Positions 60,161 through 64,000 of a stretch of DNA of 64,000 bases are shown here, piece after piece. The notes beneath the pieces were generated by a model that saw only the letters and a program-made list of their open reading frames with translations, had not been told where the DNA came from and ran no database searches. Source of the stretch: Rubrobacter_D sp963840835. Its GTDB lineage: Bacteria; Actinomycetota; Rubrobacteria; Rubrobacterales; Rubrobacteraceae. Position numbers and translations under genes: made by a program. The DNA lies in contig CAWJAM010000012.1 of assembly GCA_963840835.1 (NCBI GenBank), positions 62,001 through 126,000 of the forward strand, read 5' to 3'. The number at the start of each line of letters is the position of its first letter. Within the stretch, counting starts at the first letter, position 1.

Positions 60161-61081
60161 CTACGAGCGCTGCTGGTACCTGTTCCGAAGCCAGATCGCG
60201 AACGAGTTCGCCAGCAAGAGCACCACCATTGCCACCACGATGCCGGCCGCCGCGGAGTCCTGGAAGATCTGCTGTGGGCGGCTGATCCAATCGTAGATCT
60301 GGGTGGGCAGCGCCATGTAGCCGTCGAAGGGTCCTGTGGTGGCGTACGTCTGGTACAGCGAGACCCCGACGACCAGGATAGGGGCCGCCTCGCCGATAGC
60401 CCGCGAGAGCGCCAGGATGATACCCGTAAGGGCGCCTGGCAGCGCCATCGGGAGCAGGTGGCTCCAGATCACCTCCCACTTCGTCGCCCCGAGCGCGTAC
60501 CCGCCCTCCCTGATAGAGCCTGGGATGGCCCGCAGCGCCTCCCTGGTGGCGACGATGATGACCGGCAGGATGAGCAAACTGAGCGTAAGAGCCCCGGTGA
60601 GCACGCTTCCGCCACCGGTGACCGGCGCCAGAAGCTGCACGAAGATGCCGAGGCCGAGCAGGCCGTAGATCACCGAAGGCACCCCTGCGAGATTGGAGAT
60701 GTTGATCTCGATTAGCCGGTTGATGCGCGTGTCCTCAGCGTACTCTTCGAGGTAAACGGCGGCCCCGAGCCCGAGCGGCACGCTGATCAGGCCGGTCAAC
60801 CCGAGCAGCCACAGCGAGCCGATAAGCGCTGGGTAGATGCCGCCGTTCTCGGGGAAGATCTGGGACGGAAAGCTCGTCAGGAACTGCAGGCTCAACATGC
60901 TGGAGCCGTCCCTGACAACGTCGACCAGCAGCACCGCCAGTACGACGATGCCGATCAAAGACGCCGCCGTGACCAGCACGGTAAAGGCTCTGTCGAGCCC
61001 ATACCTCGTGGACATGGACGCCTTGAAGTCCGGTCCCCCGTCACCGCCCTTTTGCCGCTCCACTTTCGTGCCTTGCGCCAC
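60161..61081 (-). CDS. pstA: Phosphate ABC transporter permease PstA
   Basis: 306 residues, GTG start at 61081 overlapping the pstC stop (TAGTG). Six membrane helices. The EAA loop with ALRAIPGSIREGGYALGATKWEVIWSHLLP (described by position, about residues 185-215) docks on PstB. YEEYAEDTRINRLIEINISN is characteristic of PstA. Confidence 0.94.
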   Translation of the reverse strand: MAQGTKVERQKGGDGGPDFKASMSTRYGLDRAFTVLVTAASLIGIVVLAVLLVDVVRDGSSMLSLQFLTSFPSQIFPENGGIYPALIGSLWLLGLTGLISVPLGLGAAVYLEEYAEDTRINRLIEINISNLAGVPSVIYGLLGLGIFVQLLAPVTGGGSVLTGALTLSLLILPVIIVATREALRAIPGSIREGGYALGATKWEVIWSHLLPMALPGALTGIILALSRAIGEAAPILVVGVSLYQTYATTGPFDGYMALPTQIYDWISRPQQIFQDSAAAGIVVAMVVLLLANSFAIWLRNRYQQRS

Positions 61082-62013
61082 TAGTAGGTCTCCCTGTATC
61101 GCCGAACAAACCAGTAACTCGCCAGGTTGAGGGCCAGGGTCATCAGGAACAGAGCTGAGCCCACCGCGAATATTGACTTGTAGGTTATCGACTCGCGCGG
61201 CGTCTCCCCGCCGACTACCTGAACGATGTAAGCCGTCATCGCCTGCATGCTCTCCAGAGGGCTCCCGCCGAAGTTGGGCTGGGAGCCCATCGCGATCGTC
61301 ACGATCATCGTCTCCCCGATGGCCCGCGAGACGCCGAGGATCACCGCTGCCACGATCCCCGATAGGGCCGCCGGCACCACGACCTTCGTCGCCGTCTCGC
61401 GCTTGGTCGCGCCGAGGGCGTAGGCGCCCTCCCGCAGCGACCGTGGCACCGCGTAGATGGCGTCCTCGCTGACCGAGGCCACGGTCGGGATGATCATCAC
61501 GCCCATGATAAGCCCCGCTGCGAGCGCGTTGAAAGAGCCTATGCCGGGCAAGACGCTACCCCTGAACAACGGGGTGATGAACGTCAGGGCGAAGTATCCG
61601 TAGACGACGGTGGGTACGCCAGCCAGGATCTCGAGTATCGGCTTTAGCCATCGCCGCAACTGCTGCGGGGCGTACTCGCTGAGGTAGATGGCCGTGAGCA
61701 GCCCGATCGGGAGCGCCACGACTATGGCGATAAACGTGGCCATCAACGTGCCGTAGACGAGCGGCAGAACGCCGAAGCTGCCCTGTTGCGGCGACCAGCG
61801 CGTCGAAGTCAGAAACTCCACGGGGGAGACCTCCAAGAAGAACCGGGCGGTCTCCTCGAAGAGGACGACGACGATACCAACCGTCGTGAAGATCGAAAGG
61901 TACGCGCAGGCCGTGAGGAAGAGCTTTATTATCCGCTCCCTGATCTCCCTGGTGCGGCTGTTGTGCTTCCAGTCCTCCGCCCTTGACCTCGAACCTCCCG
62001 CTTCAATCGCCAC
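61081..62013 (-). CDS. pstC: Phosphate ABC transporter permease PstC
   Basis: 310 residues with six membrane helices. FTTVGIVVVLFEETARFF at the N-terminus, YLSEYAPQQLRRWLKPILEI, and the EAA loop AVPRSLREGAYALGATKRET (about residues 190-209) contacting PstB. Forms the channel with PstA. It lies about 95 bases downstream of pstS. Confidence 0.94.
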   Translation of the reverse strand: MAIEAGGSRSRAEDWKHNSRTREIRERIIKLFLTACAYLSIFTTVGIVVVLFEETARFFLEVSPVEFLTSTRWSPQQGSFGVLPLVYGTLMATFIAIVVALPIGLLTAIYLSEYAPQQLRRWLKPILEILAGVPTVVYGYFALTFITPLFRGSVLPGIGSFNALAAGLIMGVMIIPTVASVSEDAIYAVPRSLREGAYALGATKRETATKVVVPAALSGIVAAVILGVSRAIGETMIVTIAMGSQPNFGGSPLESMQAMTAYIVQVVGGETPRESITYKSIFAVGSALFLMTLALNLASYWFVRRYRETY

Positions 62014-62108
62014 CGAAAACCCTCCGAAACCTCGCTGCCAGAAAGTGGGGGACCGGCTTCGCTGCCGGCCCCCCTATGCTACAAGCAGACTCACCTTGAC
62101 ACAAACAG

Positions 62109-63143
62109 TTACTTCGACTGCTTGAGTGCCGCCTCCAGGTCGCCGCCCTTGGGCTCACCTTCCGCATTGAACACGGTGCCGGTGGTGCGGTCCTCGTACT
62201 GGACCCGCGACTCCTGCTCCAGGCCGCTGGTCAGCGTCACGTACTTGGCCGCCTGCACGAGACGGTCGAGGTTCTGCTCCGCAAGGTAGAAGTCCACAAA
62301 GGGCTCGACGGCCTTGTTGTTCTTGAGCGCGTCGGTGCTCACGTAGATGAACAACGGGCGGGAGAGCAGGTACTCACCGGAGCGGATACTCTCCTCGGTG
62401 GGCTTCACGCCGTCCACGGCGAGTGCCTTAAGCGTGTCAAGGTTGTTCTCGTAGTACGAGTACCCAAAGTAGCCGAGCGCGTTCTCGTCGCCCGAGACGC
62501 CCTGCACGAGCACGTTGTCGTCCTCACTGGCCTCGTAATCCGAGCGGTTGACCTCCTCCTCATTCCCCACGATGGTCTCGTTGAAGAACTCGTAGGTGCC
62601 TGACTCGGTCCCTGGTCCGTAGAGGCTCAACTCCCTGTCAGGCCAGTCGGAGCGGACCTGGTTCCAGCTCGTGATCTTATCCTCCGCAGCCGGCTCCCAC
62701 ATCGTCTTGAGTTCCTCACTCGTGACCTCCGTCGCCCAGTCGTTCTGCTTGTTGACAACCACGGAGATACCGTCGAAGGCGACGGGGATCTCGATGAACT
62801 CGACCCCGTTCTCCTCGCACACCGGCAACTCCTCGGCCACGTCTATCGGCCTGGAAGCGTCGGAGATCTCGGTGTCGCCCTGGCAGAACGCCTCGAAGCC
62901 GTCGCTGGTTCCGGCGCCGCCGACCTCGATGCGCGCCTCCGGGTTCTCCTCCGCGAACAGCTCCGCCGCCGCCTGGGTGATCGGCTGCACCGTGCTCGAG
63001 CCCTCGATCACGATCTCACCCGACACCTGTTCCCCGCCACCGCCATCCTGGCCACCAGCGCTGCCACCGCACGCGGCCAGAACAAACGCCAGCGCCAGAA
63101 TAGATACCACGGTCAAGAGCCTGGAATGTGCGATCCTGCTCAA
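62109..63143 (-). CDS. pstS: Phosphate-binding lipoprotein PstS
   Basis: 344 residues from TTG 63143 (GGGAG eight bases upstream). Lipoprotein signal with lipobox LAAC (Cys about residue 25) and a Gly-rich linker. Ligand-loop sequences are typical of PstS: EGSSTVQPITQAAAELF, GGAGTSDGFEAFCQGDTEISDASRPI and YGPGTESGTYEFFNE. Captures phosphate outside the membrane and passes it to PstCA. First gene of the pst operon. Confidence 0.94.
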   Translation of the reverse strand: MSRIAHSRLLTVVSILALAFVLAACGGSAGGQDGGGGEQVSGEIVIEGSSTVQPITQAAAELFAEENPEARIEVGGAGTSDGFEAFCQGDTEISDASRPIDVAEELPVCEENGVEFIEIPVAFDGISVVVNKQNDWATEVTSEELKTMWEPAAEDKITSWNQVRSDWPDRELSLYGPGTESGTYEFFNETIVGNEEEVNRSDYEASEDDNVLVQGVSGDENALGYFGYSYYENNLDTLKALAVDGVKPTEESIRSGEYLLSRPLFIYVSTDALKNNKAVEPFVDFYLAEQNLDRLVQAAKYVTLTSGLEQESRVQYEDRTTGTVFNAEGEPKGGDLEAALKQSK

Positions 63144-63468
63144 TACTTACGCTCCCTTCGCTTCGTCACGGTTTCAAATTACGAGCGTGAGATCCCCGAC
63201 TAAAACGCAGGACCGTCTCACTCGGCTTCCGGGGCGAGATGATAGGGCATGGCTCCACCCTTGTAGTTGCAGTTATGTAAACTCCACGCTAAATGTGTGT
63301 TAAATGGGCTTCAGGCTACAGGCATCAGGTTTCAGCTACCGCGTATGGGGGCGAAACCCCACTCGACTCTCGCGACTTTCACGAAGGGAGAGTCGTAAGG
63401 CACGCAAGACTACCCGGCTACGTTCTAAGCAAAGACGCCGCGAATCGGGACAATTGCCTGAAGCCTAC
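63144..63468. other. Intergenic region between guaA and pstS
   Basis: About 325 bases without a gene. It contains the pstS leader, a dispersed repeat (63307-63337) and a partial inverted copy (GCCTGAAGCCTA, 63459-63470) that could pair with it. A Pho-box-like direct repeat was not recognised with confidence. Confidence 0.4.
63307..63337. repeat. GGCATCAGGTTTCAGG-type dispersed repeat, copy 3
   Basis: GGCTTCAGGCTACAGGCATC then AGGTTTCAGCTA. Shares more than 20 contiguous bases with copy 1 at 9964. Confidence 0.65.
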
Positions 63469-64000
63469 TCACTCCCACTCGATGGTCCCTGGCGGTTTGC
63501 TCGTGATGTCGAGGGCGACCCTGTTGACACCTGGCACTTCGTTGATGATGCGGTTGGAGACTTTCTCTAGCAGGTCGTATGGTAGGCGGGCCCAGTCCGC
63601 CGTCATGGCGTCATCTGAGGTGACGGCCCGGATCACGACGGGGTACGCATAAGTCCTGGCGTCGCCCATGACCCCGACGGAGTGGATGGCGGGCAAGACG
63701 GCGAAGCTCTGCCACAGCTCGCGGTAGAGGCCCGCTGAGCGTATCTCGTCCTGCAACACGGCGTCGGCCTTGCGCAGTATCTCCAGCCGCTCCGCAGTCA
63801 CGTCTCCAATGACCCTGATCGCGAGTCCAGGACCGGGGAACGGCTGCCTCCAGACGAGCCTCTCTGGCATCCCGAGCTCGGCGGCGACGACGCGCACCTC
63901 GTCCTTGAAGAGGTTCCTCAAGGGCTCGACGAGGTCGAGGTCCATCACTTCAGGCAGTCCGCCCACGTTGTGGTGGCTCTTTATTCTGGCGGCGTCGCGC
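63469..64000 (-). CDS. guaA: GMP synthase (glutamine-hydrolysing), C-terminal part
   Basis: C-terminal part of about 177 residues; the gene continues past the window edge. KSHHNVGGLPEVMDLDLVEPLRNLFKDEVR (by position, start of the dimerisation domain), RQPFPGPGLAIRVIGDVT and the ending NRVALDITSKPPGTIEWE are diagnostic of GuaA. The ATP-pyrophosphatase and amidotransferase domains lie outside. Makes GMP from XMP. Reading is open and in frame to base 64000. Confidence 0.95.
   Translation of the reverse strand, partial: RDAARIKSHHNVGGLPEVMDLDLVEPLRNLFKDEVRVVAAELGMPERLVWRQPFPGPGLAIRVIGDVTAERLEILRKADAVLQDEIRSAGLYRELWQSFAVLPAIHSVGVMGDARTYAYPVVIRAVTSDDAMTADWARLPYDLLEKVSNRIINEVPGVNRVALDITSKPPGTIEWE

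Overview
The window is high-GC DNA, and its gene content and protein style fit a Rubrobacter-like deep-branching actinobacterium. This is inferred from the intein-bearing DnaB and PcrA, the carotenoid genes, the short TATACT-type -10 boxes and the ribosomal protein cluster; it was not tested by any search. Most genes lie on the minus strand. No rRNA, tRNA or CRISPR array was recognised. The window contains gene-end repeats of several families, one clear SAM-I riboswitch and three inteins.

Layout. 1-5.1 kb: an oppABCDF-type peptide/solute ABC importer operon (minus) in which every gene is broken by many small frameshifts. 5.3-7.5 kb: ECF sigma factor, membrane-anchored zinc-finger anti-sigma and a polymer-forming membrane protein in one overlapping operon. 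7.6-13.8 kb: Crp/Fnr regulator, an unknown protein, a YugP-type zinc peptidase, acetyl-CoA synthetase, FabI and a small secreted protein. 13.8-19 kb: dnaB with two inteins, then rplI, rpsR and rpsF. 19.3-20.4 kb: a junction where a truncated RTX-type protein abuts a truncated MFS transporter. 20.6-24.4 kb: ABC ATPase, GNAT and FtsX-type permease operon. 24.6-28.6 kb: membrane alpha/beta hydrolase, acyltransferase and nitronate monooxygenase. 28.9-31.4 kb: crtI-crtB. 31.5-37.3 kb: SAM riboswitch, a homocysteine methyltransferase/methylene-THF reductase fusion and metH. 37.3-40.4 kb: a CarF/TMEM189-type plasmalogen desaturase homologue, a DUF4230-like protein and a Tat-exported arylsulfotransferase-like protein. 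40.5-44.9 kb: class V aminotransferase, serA and a YjzC-like protein, then a short divergent dihydroxy-acid dehydratase homologue. 45-50 kb: gatB, FHA-GGDEF, HdeD-like, gatA and gatC. 50-56 kb: folD, a CBS-containing pyrophosphatase and pcrA with an intein. 56-58.4 kb: a gene remnant, a methyltransferase, an Rrf2 regulator and a glycine-rich membrane protein. 58.5-63.1 kb: pstSCAB-phoU. The window ends inside guaA.

How the parts connect. Methionine supply (riboswitch, MetF-type fusion, MetH) and serine/one-carbon supply (serA, aminotransferase, folD) are both present. Carotenoid synthesis lies near a predicted plasmalogen desaturase; the two functions are linked through singlet-oxygen signalling in Myxococcus. 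Phosphate uptake is a complete Pst operon.

The most notable points are the double-intein DnaB (with a one-base defect at the first splice junction), a PcrA intein whose insert looks like a GIY-YIG-type rather than a LAGLIDADG nuclease, the CarF homologue, families of dispersed hairpin repeats including two palindromes that differ only by compensating changes, an ATC codon at the expected start of rpsF, and the sharp contrast between the frameshift-riddled first 5 kb and the mostly intact remainder.
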